A DNA stretch of 64,000 nucleotides, from contig JANRJC010000007.1 of assembly GCA_033764335.1 (NCBI GenBank), forward strand, positions 1 through 64,000, given 5' to 3'. This DNA is from JAGQVA01 sp033764335 (lineage in GTDB: Bacteria; Bacteroidota; Bacteroidia; J057). Both the position numbers and the translations under genes were made by a program. Below the pieces are notes generated by a model. That model saw nothing but the letters and a program-made list of their open reading frames with translations, was not told the origin of the DNA and searched no databases. Positions 41,474 to 49,526 of the stretch are shown in pieces. Every line of letters starts with the position of its first letter. Position 1 is the stretch's first letter.

Positions 41474-42757
41474 TCAAATGGAAAGGGTAAAACCCAGCGT
41501 ATTTTTCCATTGCCAGGCATACCCGTGAAAATTTTCCAATAAGTCCGGTGCGGTGCGTTTAACGGGCAGATTTCCAAATATCGAAGACTGATAATTGAAG
41601 CTAAGCCTGCGATACATTCGGATATTGAGGCCGAGGCCGGCACCGCCGGTGAGAGAGGTGAGGTTTACCGGTTCATAAAGTATATGTAGGTTTTGCAAAT
41701 CGGGTTCTTTTTTGCGGGCATTCCAGCTATTGGGTTCCCATTCTACCAGCCCGGGCGCATCAAACTGAGTGAGATACATATCCATCGAATATAAACCTAC
41801 CGCTCCGACTACGTAGGGTCGAAAACGACGCTCGCGGTTGGGCACAAGATACCTGCGGGAGAATGCGCCAAGTTCAATTCCGAGGCCAAAAAGATCGGTA
41901 AAATCATCAGGGTTGTCGGGTGTAAGTTCGAGCGGATACCAGATGGCATCAATACCTGCATGCAAACCAAATTCCCATTTGGGATTAGGCCGATAAGAAA
42001 TTTCGGCCCCGAATCCCGGCATGACCGGTGAATAGTAAGAATAAGACTGGTTGCCCTGCTGGATAACTACCGGTTTTACGGGAACGCGATTGATGCTGGT
42101 ATGAAAATTCAGTGCCCATTTGCTGCGTGCCCATTTCATCTTTTCTCCCGGCCCAAGTGCAAGCTGTACACGATGTGCTGCCAACGAGGCATACCGCCGG
42201 ATTTCACTACCTTTTGAGGCACCGGGGAGGGGAGTTGGGGAAAGTGATATATCCTTTTCAGGAAGGGAAAGGGGTTCTCTTATGCCTGTTCGCAATCCGG
42301 CAACCGGTGGTATTTTACGGTTTGGGGAAAAAGGTTTTGATTCCGGCCGGGATGGAATCACTGCCTGAAAATCGGCAGATTTGCCCTGCTCTATTGTCAG
42401 CAATTTTTCGTTTTTCGTTGTTTTTCGTTCCTGCAAAGGTCGTAAATTCACCTTTGAAGGGATTTCACCACAGGGTTCGGTTGTGATTTCCGGGGCGGTA
42501 AAACCCGGAGTGGATAAAACAACAAGTGTCGGGTTCTTTTTTTCCGGGTAAAAAGAACGAATCACAAAAATTGTGAGCACGCCGATAACCACAACACCGG
42601 CAGCAAGCCAGGCAAGGGTACGGACATAATGAATTTTGAATGCTGCAACGGGCAATTCCTCATCCAGTAGTTCCGCCATTTTTTCCCATGAGGGCTGCGG
42701 TTCATACGGACGGACAGAGAGTGTCTTTTCGGTGATGATGTCTTCCCACTTATCCAT
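41474..42757 (-). CDS. Anti-sigma-like protein with C-terminal outer-membrane barrel-like domain
   Basis: A 427-residue protein overlapping the sigma factor by 8 bases. Residues 1-45 are acidic/hydrophilic with PSWEKMAELLDEELP (anti-sigma-like cytoplasmic part), one membrane helix lies at 47-68 (TLAWLAAGVVVIGVLTIFVI), then a Pro/Lys-rich linker (about 70-210). Residues about 215-427 read as a small outer-membrane-type barrel with repeated aromatic strands (WALNFHTSINRVPV, GAEISYRPNPKWEFGLHAGID, RFRPYVVGAVGLYSMDMY, GLGLNIRMYRRLSFNYQSSI, WQWKNTLGFTLSI). A barrel fused to an inner-membrane anti-sigma is unusual; together they would span the periplasm. Function by context: regulates the ECF sigma factor upstream, perhaps sensing outer-membrane state or receptor occupancy. 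Confidence 0.6.
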   Translation of the reverse strand: MDKWEDIITEKTLSVRPYEPQPSWEKMAELLDEELPVAAFKIHYVRTLAWLAAGVVVIGVLTIFVIRSFYPEKKNPTLVVLSTPGFTAPEITTEPCGEIPSKVNLRPLQERKTTKNEKLLTIEQGKSADFQAVIPSRPESKPFSPNRKIPPVAGLRTGIREPLSLPEKDISLSPTPLPGASKGSEIRRYASLAAHRVQLALGPGEKMKWARSKWALNFHTSINRVPVKPVVIQQGNQSYSYYSPVMPGFGAEISYRPNPKWEFGLHAGIDAIWYPLELTPDNPDDFTDLFGLGIELGAFSRRYLVPNRERRFRPYVVGAVGLYSMDMYLTQFDAPGLVEWEPNSWNARKKEPDLQNLHILYEPVNLTSLTGGAGLGLNIRMYRRLSFNYQSSIFGNLPVKRTAPDLLENFHGYAWQWKNTLGFTLSI

Positions 42758-43328
42758 GATACAACCTCCTTTCAGTTTGACTTAAAATCGGCTTCAGTGC
42801 CGCCCTCAGCAATTGTCGAGCTTCGGTGAGATATGCGCGTGAGGTGGATTCTTTAAATTTCATCATTTCCGCAATGTCTTTATGAGGATAACCTTCGATG
42901 ACATTGAGGTTAAATACTGCGCGGTGAATGGGGGGCAGTTCCTGAATTTTTTCCAGAATGTACTCCGCCTGTAATCCGGCGAGCACGTCATGTTCGGAAC
43001 TTTCGGGTTCCGTTATATTTTCTACGGAAATTTCATCCGGGCGCCTTTTTCCTTTGCGGAGGTAGTCCAGGCAGCCGTTGATCATGATTTTTTTAACCCA
43101 ACCTTCGAAAGAGCCTTCTTTTTTGAAGGAATTTATAAAACGAAATACTTTAATAAAACCTTCATGTACGAGATCATCTGCGACTTCGCGATCCCGGACA
43201 TATCGGTAACATACCCAGGACATGGAACGAAAATACTTCTCATACAATTGCCGCTGACAATTACGGTCATTTTTACGACAACCTTCGAGCATGTATTCGT
43301 CATTCATGCAAATGATTTTTGCTTCCAT
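42750..43328 (-). CDS. ECF-type RNA polymerase sigma factor
   Basis: A 192-residue sigma-70 family protein. The ATG at 43328 (MEAKIICMNDEYMLEGC) was chosen because the 15 bases before it would begin with GTG; an ATG at 43307 is also possible. Region 2 covers about 15-90 (LYEKYFRSMSWVCYRYVRDREVADDLVHEG, FRFINSFKKEGSFEGWVKKIMINGC) and region 4 covers about 125-180 (LPPIHRAVFNLNVIEGYPHKDIAEMMKFKESTSRAYL), giving DNA-binding to the -10 and -35. The stop codon overlaps the anti-sigma start (ATGGATAA), so translation is coupled. It probably directs expression of the TonB receptor 2/DUF4249 genes just downstream. Confidence 0.9.
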   Translation of the reverse strand: MEAKIICMNDEYMLEGCRKNDRNCQRQLYEKYFRSMSWVCYRYVRDREVADDLVHEGFIKVFRFINSFKKEGSFEGWVKKIMINGCLDYLRKGKRRPDEISVENITEPESSEHDVLAGLQAEYILEKIQELPPIHRAVFNLNVIEGYPHKDIAEMMKFKESTSRAYLTEARQLLRAALKPILSQTERRLYHG

Positions 43329-43398
43329 ACAATGACGTTTCACCCATAGACGCGGGTTGCATGGAATTCGCTGGTTATAAAATCAAATTTACCGAAAA

Positions 43399-44274
43399 CT
43401 ATTCTACCGGGAGTTGAAGAATCATAATCTCATAACTTTTTTCCCGGAGGGAGCTATAAGCAATTTTTAATCCATCGGGTGACCAGCGGGCGTCGTTGTC
43501 ATTTAAAGGATAATCGGTGAGGCGAGTCTGGCCGGAGCCATCGGCATTCATCAGGTATAGTTCGGGTTTGTCGCCATCTCTCATGGAGGTAAAAAGCAAT
43601 CGCTCTCCGTTGGGAGACCATTCGGGGCAGAAATCATGTTTCGCAACAAAGGTAATCCGCCGGACATCGCTTCCGTCGGCTTTCATGGTATAAATTTCAT
43701 CATTGTCGTTGCGAGTGTCGCGCCGCGAAAAAAAAGCGATCCGCTCCCCGTCCGGGGACCAGGAGGGCCACAAGGCGCGGGTCGAGTCATTCGTCAGGAT
43801 TTTTTTGTCGGAACCGTCGGCATTCATTACCCATATCTCCCACTCCGGCCCTTTTTCTGAACGGGTGTAAGCAATTTTTCGGCTGTCCGGAGACCATGCA
43901 GGGAAATTTTCCATCGCAGAATCGGAAGTAAGGGCAAAAATTTCGGAACCGTCAGGGCGGATTCGATAAAGGTCTCCGTTGCCGGTGCGATTGGAAAAAA
44001 AAGTAATGTACTTCCCGTCGGGAGACCAGACGGGAAGCTGGTCGGTGGCCTCATGGTTCGTGATGCGCCGGATGTCCGTTCCATCGGTTTTCATGCGGTA
44101 AAGTTCCACATTTCCATCGCGGTCGGAGGCAAAAACAATTTCTTTTCCATCCGGAGACCATGCAGGATAACGGTCGTAATTTTCGTTTTCCGTCAGTCGG
44201 TGTTGTTTCTCTGCCGGGTTACAACCTACAAACCCGCAAAAACTTAATAAGATCACGTAAGCAAGGCAACGCAT
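43399..44274 (-). CDS. TolB-like six-bladed propeller lipoprotein (PD40 repeats)
   Basis: A 291-residue lipoprotein: MRCLAYVILLSFCGFVGC with Cys18. The body has six repeats of the PD40 type, each with xWSPDGxxIxF (AWSPDGKEIVF, VWSPDGKYITF, AWSPDSRKIAY, SWSPDGERIAF, EWSPNGERLLF, RWSPDGLKIAY), so a six-bladed TolB-like propeller. It follows the 1388-residue TPR protein in the same orientation with 3 bases between them, so one operon. It has no TolB N-terminal domain, but the upstream protein has a CsgG/TolB-N-like domain, so the pair might work as a unit at the membrane. Likely a surface or periplasmic binding protein. Confidence 0.9.
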   Translation of the reverse strand: MRCLAYVILLSFCGFVGCNPAEKQHRLTENENYDRYPAWSPDGKEIVFASDRDGNVELYRMKTDGTDIRRITNHEATDQLPVWSPDGKYITFFSNRTGNGDLYRIRPDGSEIFALTSDSAMENFPAWSPDSRKIAYTRSEKGPEWEIWVMNADGSDKKILTNDSTRALWPSWSPDGERIAFFSRRDTRNDNDEIYTMKADGSDVRRITFVAKHDFCPEWSPNGERLLFTSMRDGDKPELYLMNADGSGQTRLTDYPLNDNDARWSPDGLKIAYSSLREKSYEIMILQLPVE

Positions 44275-44277
44275 GGG

Positions 44278-47200
44278 TCAGTTTTGGTAGGTTTCTAAAA
44301 GCTTCTGGAACCGTTCCTGTTCTTTATAAGTTTTAAAAGCAGGGTCTTTGGAAAGTTCGATGACCGGGTAATTATTTTTCAATGCCAGTTCAATGTTTTG
44401 GTAGAAAAGGTCATCTTTATGCTGCCGGGCGTAGATTTTAGCCAGAAATCCATAACGGAGTCCGTCATTGGGTTTTAGTTCCAATGCCCGCTGAATATCG
44501 GGTATGGCTTTTTCATACTCTTCCTGAAGGGCATAGAGGAATCCCCGGTTGTAGTAGGCATCTGCCTGATAGGGATCAAAGCGAATGGCTTTGGAATAAT
44601 CGTCAAGCGCACGGGGATAGTCACCGGCTTTACGGGCAAGGTTACCGCGGTTGGCGTGGGCATCAGCATTGGTGGGGTCAAGTTTTATGGCTTCATTAAA
44701 ATCCAGAATCGCCTTGTCATAGGCCTCCAGCACAAAATAGATTTCACCGCGTTTGTTGTAGGCACTCGAATAATTAGGTGCTAGGTTGATGGCTTTGTTA
44801 TATTCTTCCAGCGCTTTCTGATAACCTTCCTGACCACTGGTCTGAAACATGATACCCCGACTCAGTGCGATTTCCGGGTTTTTCGGGTCAATTCGTGCAG
44901 CCATTTCAAAGTCCATTTCTGCCTGCTTTAACTTCGACATTTGTACATACAACAACCCCCTATGGATATAACCGTTGACCGAATCCGGATAAGCACGTAT
45001 TACTTTGCCAAAGTCAATCAGGGCTTCATTGTAGTTTTTCAGTCTTACAAAAACGATCCCCCGGTTGAGGAATACGCGAGCATTTTCGGGTGGGCTTAGT
45101 TGAATTGCCTGATTGTAATCAGCGAGTGCTTTCTCATAGTTGCGGAATCGGAAATAATATTCGGCGCGCAGGTAATATGCTTCGGCAAGGGAAGGATCAA
45201 TTTCAATTGCCTGTGTATAAAGATTAAGAGCATTGCTGAGATCTTTTTCCTCGGTATAAATTTCGGCGCGTCGCAGGTAAGCGTGTACTTCGGTGGTTCC
45301 AAAGCGGATGGCTTTATCCAGGTCAGTTTTAGCCAGGATCAGGCGGTCGCCTTTCAGGTGGTCTATCGCCCGGTGATAATAGGCATTGGCAAAATCGGGG
45401 TCTATAAAAATCGCTTTGTCAAAGTCGCGGGCAGCTTTTCGGCTTTCACCCAAATTCGCAAAAATTATCCCCCGGTTCATATACGCTTCGGGGCTGTTGG
45501 GTTCTATCCGAATAGCCTCGTTGGCATCAGACATAGCCGCGTCAAAGTTTTTCATCTGAAGATGAAGCAAGGCCCTGCGGGAATATGCCTGAGGGCTTCC
45601 CGGACTAAGCATGATCGCTTGTTTAAAGTCGGCCAAGGCATCTTCCTGCTTTTTGAGCGCGGTATTAATTTCCCCACGGAGTACATAAGCCTCCTGATAG
45701 CCAGGCTTTTGCTCAAGCACAAAATTCATATCCAGCAAAGCACTTTCATAATTGTGCATACTGACATAGGTAAGCCCCCGGTCAAATCGCGCCGGAATAA
45801 AACCTTCGTCCAATTGTACCGCTCTCGTAAAATCGGCGACGGCATCATTATATTTATTGAGAGTAAGCAATACGCGGCCTCTTTTATGATAGGCACTGGC
45901 CGATTTCTGTTGTTCCAGTAAACGGGTAAAAGCCACAATTGCCTGATCGTATTCTTTTTTGCTTACGTGTACATCTCCCCGGAAAAGATTAGCTTCGATG
46001 TAGTCGGGATTAATTTGGAGAGCACGATCCACATCTGCCAGAGCCTCCTGATCTTTACCCATTTTCTGCCGAAGAATACCTCTGCCATAATAGGCCTCCG
46101 CATAGTCCGGGGTGATTTCGATGGCTTTGTTGTAGTCGTTCATCGCATCATTGTACCGCTCCATACGGGTAAAAACGCCTCCCCGGCTGGCATATACAGG
46201 TGAAAAATCGGGGTTCATGGCAAGAACGGCATCAAAGTCGGCAAGAGCCTTCTGATAATCTTTCATGTCCGAAAAAAGAATACCCCGGCTGATTAGGGCC
46301 TTCATATTGTTGGGTTCCAACGATATGACTTTGGTGTAGTCAGCCATCGCTTTTTCATAATCTCCCAGTTGCTGCAGAATGCCGGCACGCTCGTAATATG
46401 CCCGTGCGTCGTTTGTGTTTAAGGAAATCAGCGCGTCGTAATGGGAAATGGCCTTTTCCAGTTGGCCGCTTCGGCTGTAACATTGTGTAAGCATCAGCGA
46501 GACAGCAGACTGAGCCTCCGTATCTTTTGTCTTCATCCGGCTAAACCCGGCGATGGCCGCAGGGAAATTTTCCGAATTCATATTTTTGACGCTCAGTGCC
46601 CAGAGAATGATGTTTTCTACATTGACCAGAAGTTCGCTATCTTCTTTCTCGGCCTCTTCCATACGGATTTTTCGCTGCGAATTTTCGCTGCTCAGGAAGA
46701 TATTCTCGCCATACTTATTGGCACTGTAATATTTGGTTTCTACTAAAATTTCGCCGGAAACACTGTCCACACCATAATTTCCCCATATAATCAGGTCTGC
46801 ATTACATGAGCCTGCAATGGTTTTACTCATAGTTGCGGTTTCCTGGCAGTTGGAAACGTATAAATAACGAGTGGAAACTTTGATATTCTCTTTCCCTAAT
46901 TCATTTATACGATTTATGACTGCATCTTTTATGGCTACCTGGTCACCGCTGCAATCGGGATAGCTGTGGAAAGGCAATACAAGTACATGGTAATAATCCT
47001 CTTCCTCTGGAAACGGACAGCCGAGATCCTGGTTGGTTTTTCCGAAGGGTAACCCGAGTTTTCGGGGGATAGAAGGAAAAATCAAAGAAAGAATAATCAG
47101 AAGGACAACTACTCCGCCCAAACCACCACCTATTTTAATCAGTTTTTGCCTTGATCGCGAAGTACCTTCGGTTTGTTCACGGTTTTTTTCGGCCTGCCGT

Positions 47201-48444
47201 TGTTTGATCGGTGTTTTTTGCGGGGGCCGCTGCCGATTGGTTTTTTTCCCGTCTTCGGATTGGCGAACTGCCGGTTTGCCCTTCTGCCGCCGTTCCGTCG
47301 GTTCTTCTTTGGGCAGTTCTGGCTCAACCGGTATTTTCTCGATCTTTACTTCGGCTACTACCGGCGGTTTTTCTAATACCCGGGGTTCTTCCAACACCTT
47401 GGGCTCTTCTACCGTAGGTTCAGTCAATACCTCCGGTACTTCCAATACTTCCGGTTCTTCTAGCTTAGGTTCTTCCCGCACCACAACCGGTTCTTCGATA
47501 ACAACCGGTTCCAAAGGAGTTGGTTCAGCTATTATCGGTTCCGAGGTTATGATCGGTTCCGAGGTTATGATCGGTTCCGGGGTTATGATTGGCTCCGGGG
47601 TTATGATTGGCTCCGGTAGGGGTGGTTCTTCATGCGGGATAACCGGAGGAGGGGTTATCCGGGATTCAGGAACGGCGACCACCACCGGCTCGGTTTTCAC
47701 AACCGGAATCTGTTTTTTATTTTCCTGAAGAGGTGATTTTTTCTGACTATTTTGCTCACTGAGGGGTATCAGGAGCGGATTCCTAAGTCGCCATTTAAGG
47801 TCGCGGGCTTTATTTTTGAGGGAAACGAGACCATTCGTAATGTCAGGTTTTCCGCCTCCGGGCCATTTCAACTGGCCGGAATCCAGAAAAACTTCAAGGA
47901 TATTTACCGGGCTGAAAGATTCGGCAGCGACCAAGTCAAAGGCTTGGGAAATATTTTTACCCTGAAGCAGGTAGAAATAAAAAGTCTGCGCCATCAGGCC
48001 CAGATCGGGCTGATTTTTGAGCGCGATAACTACGGAAATGCCTTGCCTGAGGATAGCCTGGACAAAGTTCTCAGAAGTTGGACCATGCAAAAAAACCACC
48101 TGAAGGTTAGGGAATGTGCCGAGGGTTTCTGCGAGAGTTTCTTCCGAATAGGAAATAACACCCGAACGCGAACGGAAATAAAGAGTTCCGTCCAAAACAG
48201 CTTCCCCAATCAGATGGACAATGACTACCTGAGTTTTTGCGGATTTTTGTGTAAAAATATCCTCAGCATAAGTCGGGGATCCCTGTACGTCCAGGAAAAT
48301 CCCACACCCATCTTGTTGGATGTACGCGTGCAGAGTCTTAAGAATGTCTTCACAATCTTTCAGCGACTCCTTCGACTGTTCCCCTTCTTTTTGGTTAATT
48401 GGACAGGCAAGGAAAATGAAGGGTTTGTTTGAAGCAGCTGGCAT
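44278..48444 (-). CDS. Pseudo-CHAT / proline-rich / TM / CsgG-like / TPR protein (1388 aa)
   Basis: Residues about 5-215 have the layout of a caspase-like CHAT domain (VVIVHLIGEAVLDGTLYFRS, NLQVVFLHGPTSENFVQAIL, GISVVIALKNQPDLGL, AQTFYFYLLQGKNIS) but the dyad is lost: GHG becomes GEA and the Cys of the SAC motif becomes GP. A Pro/Glu-rich repeat region follows (about 260-440), then one TM helix (about 440-460, GGVVVLLIILSLIF). Residues about 480-600 resemble a CsgG/TolB-N domain (YYHVLVLPFHSYPDC, CNADLIIWGNYGV). From about 610 to the end come about 20 TPR units (ARAYYERAGILQQLGDYEKA, AEAYYGRGILRQKMGKDQEA and so on). The cytoplasmic side would carry the CHAT-like domain and the periplasmic side the TPRs. 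In an operon with the propeller lipoprotein. No known match for the whole. Confidence 0.65.
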   Translation of the reverse strand: MPAASNKPFIFLACPINQKEGEQSKESLKDCEDILKTLHAYIQQDGCGIFLDVQGSPTYAEDIFTQKSAKTQVVIVHLIGEAVLDGTLYFRSRSGVISYSEETLAETLGTFPNLQVVFLHGPTSENFVQAILRQGISVVIALKNQPDLGLMAQTFYFYLLQGKNISQAFDLVAAESFSPVNILEVFLDSGQLKWPGGGKPDITNGLVSLKNKARDLKWRLRNPLLIPLSEQNSQKKSPLQENKKQIPVVKTEPVVVAVPESRITPPPVIPHEEPPLPEPIITPEPIITPEPIITSEPIITSEPIIAEPTPLEPVVIEEPVVVREEPKLEEPEVLEVPEVLTEPTVEEPKVLEEPRVLEKPPVVAEVKIEKIPVEPELPKEEPTERRQKGKPAVRQSEDGKKTNRQRPPQKTPIKQRQAEKNREQTEGTSRSRQKLIKIGGGLGGVVVLLIILSLIFPSIPRKLGLPFGKTNQDLGCPFPEEEDYYHVLVLPFHSYPDCSGDQVAIKDAVINRINELGKENIKVSTRYLYVSNCQETATMSKTIAGSCNADLIIWGNYGVDSVSGEILVETKYYSANKYGENIFLSSENSQRKIRMEEAEKEDSELLVNVENIILWALSVKNMNSENFPAAIAGFSRMKTKDTEAQSAVSLMLTQCYSRSGQLEKAISHYDALISLNTNDARAYYERAGILQQLGDYEKAMADYTKVISLEPNNMKALISRGILFSDMKDYQKALADFDAVLAMNPDFSPVYASRGGVFTRMERYNDAMNDYNKAIEITPDYAEAYYGRGILRQKMGKDQEALADVDRALQINPDYIEANLFRGDVHVSKKEYDQAIVAFTRLLEQQKSASAYHKRGRVLLTLNKYNDAVADFTRAVQLDEGFIPARFDRGLTYVSMHNYESALLDMNFVLEQKPGYQEAYVLRGEINTALKKQEDALADFKQAIMLSPGSPQAYSRRALLHLQMKNFDAAMSDANEAIRIEPNSPEAYMNRGIIFANLGESRKAARDFDKAIFIDPDFANAYYHRAIDHLKGDRLILAKTDLDKAIRFGTTEVHAYLRRAEIYTEEKDLSNALNLYTQAIEIDPSLAEAYYLRAEYYFRFRNYEKALADYNQAIQLSPPENARVFLNRGIVFVRLKNYNEALIDFGKVIRAYPDSVNGYIHRGLLYVQMSKLKQAEMDFEMAARIDPKNPEIALSRGIMFQTSGQEGYQKALEEYNKAINLAPNYSSAYNKRGEIYFVLEAYDKAILDFNEAIKLDPTNADAHANRGNLARKAGDYPRALDDYSKAIRFDPYQADAYYNRGFLYALQEEYEKAIPDIQRALELKPNDGLRYGFLAKIYARQHKDDLFYQNIELALKNNYPVIELSKDPAFKTYKEQERFQKLLETYQN
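47537..47608. repeat. Four 18-bp tandem repeats within the TPR protein gene
   Basis: Units of GGTTCCGAGGTTATGATC (with small changes in copies three and four) run four times at 47537-47608, and a fifth partial copy follows. They encode the EPIITP/EPIITS hexapeptide repeated in the proline-rich linker, so they are a coding repeat that could vary in copy number by slippage. Confidence 0.9.
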
Positions 48445-48474
48445 AGATATTTATGCGGAAAATCAACACCCGAG

Positions 48475-48482
48475 CAAAGGTA
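48475..48482 (-). promoter_or_regulatory. -7 box TACCTTTG for the CHAT/TPR gene
   Basis: On the minus strand TACCTTTG (48482-48475) matches TAnnTTTG exactly and lies 30 bases before the ATG at 48444. No good TTTG box is at the right distance; instead a palindrome occupies the -33 area. Confidence 0.45.
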
Positions 48483-48495
48483 AACAAAATTTACA

Positions 48496-48512
48496 AATGG
48501 TTCATAACCATT
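48496..48512. promoter_or_regulatory. Palindrome AATGGTT-CAT-AACCATT over the -33 region
   Basis: Perfect seven-base arms (48496-48502, 48506-48512) with a three-base spacer, centred about 22 bases upstream of the TACCTTTG box. The absence of a -33 element and a dyad there suggest activator-dependent or repressor control of the CHAT/TPR-propeller operon. Confidence 0.4.
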
Positions 48513-48625
48513 GCCTAAGTTGTAAATAAGAACGTAAGTTTGGCCTATTATTCTATAAATTTAGTCGTCAGCCGGGAATTCGTGGGCTGAGATTCCCGAA
48601 GCCACTGGATAGGGGAAGAAAACAC

Positions 48626-48658
48626 TTTTGATAGCTTTCCGTATAATATCAATGTTTG
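48626..48658 (+). promoter_or_regulatory. Promoter for the pirin gene
   Basis: TTTTG (48626-48630), 20-base spacer, AATGTTTG (48651-48658, one mismatch to TAnnTTTG). The predicted start near 48664 leaves a leader of about 14 bases before the ATG at 48678. Confidence 0.45.
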
Positions 48659-48677
48659 AACATTAATTTTTTACCTT

Positions 48678-49436
48678 ATGTCAACCAAAGTAATACCCAA
48701 AGCACTTCAGGCGAAAGGCCAGTTTAACGGCGGAGCCATACTTGAAAATAAACCCATCGGTTTTCCCCGCGAAGGAGGGGTAGGAAAACCCTATTCCAGT
48801 CTTTTTTACTGGGCACATGCCTGGTCAGACGAGGGAAGTACGATTGGAGAACACCCCCATCAGGGTTTCGAAATCATGTCCTTTGTACTTAAAGGTGATA
48901 TCGAACACTACGATAGCAAATATAGACGCTGGTTGCCACTGAAGGCCGGCGATACCCAAATTATCCGTGCCGGAAACGGGATTTCCCACGCCGAAAAAAT
49001 GAATGCAGGCTCTCATATTTTCCAGATATGGCTCGACCCGAATCTCAAAAATACATTGGGCCAGCCCGCTTCTTATGACGATTACCGGGAGGAGGTTTTT
49101 CCGGTGACAACTCAACCCGGTATGACCACCACCTGGTATGCAGGCGGGGAGGGGCCAATGAAAATCGAAACTCCCGGTGTGGAAATCCGCAAAATTGTAT
49201 TTGAACCCGGCGAATATTCGCTTCCTGCCTTCACCGATAAAGTGTATTCTCTTTATGTCATCGAAGGCCAGGGGGCAGTTTCCGGACAAAAAATAAACCC
49301 GGATGATTTTGCCATTATCAACGAAGCCGATACAATAAATTTTCAGGCTGAAACGTCAACCGTAGTGTTTGTCATTACCTCTCCGGCTAAACTGGAATAC
49401 TCCACTTATGCCCGAATGAGCGGAATGTGGCAATGA
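48678..49436 (+). CDS. Pirin-family cupin protein
   Basis: A 252-residue bicupin. The N-terminal cupin holds GEHPHQGFE with His59 and His61, and GNGISHAEKM with His104 and Glu106, the four metal ligands of the pirin family (usually iron). The C-terminal cupin (about 145-252) is present with VEIRKIVFEPGEYSLPAF but without these ligands. Bacterial pirins are linked to quercetin dioxygenase activity or to redox control; the substrate is unknown. Followed after 90 bases by an AAA ATPase in the same orientation. Confidence 0.92.
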   Translation: MSTKVIPKALQAKGQFNGGAILENKPIGFPREGGVGKPYSSLFYWAHAWSDEGSTIGEHPHQGFEIMSFVLKGDIEHYDSKYRRWLPLKAGDTQIIRAGNGISHAEKMNAGSHIFQIWLDPNLKNTLGQPASYDDYREEVFPVTTQPGMTTTWYAGGEGPMKIETPGVEIRKIVFEPGEYSLPAFTDKVYSLYVIEGQGAVSGQKINPDDFAIINEADTINFQAETSTVVFVITSPAKLEYSTYARMSGMWQ

Positions 49437-49526
49437 TCTTGAAAAGGGACTTCAAACACTCCAAAACATTTACTAATTTCAACCCGGAGGTTTTCCCATT
49501 CAATCATTTTATCAGCCTTAATATTT

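Noticed and set aside
45100..45921. Plus-strand 273-aa open frame opposite the TPR array
   Set aside because: It mirrors the repeats in the TPR gene on the other strand. Its composition follows the complement of TPR codons, not a protein family.
47537..47608. 18-bp tandem repeat as a CRISPR array
   Set aside because: Units are contiguous with no spacers and read in frame as EPIITP, so it is a coding minisatellite.
47033..47728. Plus-strand 231-aa Ser/Gly/Thr-rich open frame opposite the proline-rich linker
   Set aside because: Complement of the EPIIT repeat coding sequence, so a low-complexity shadow; it would otherwise look like an adhesin stalk.
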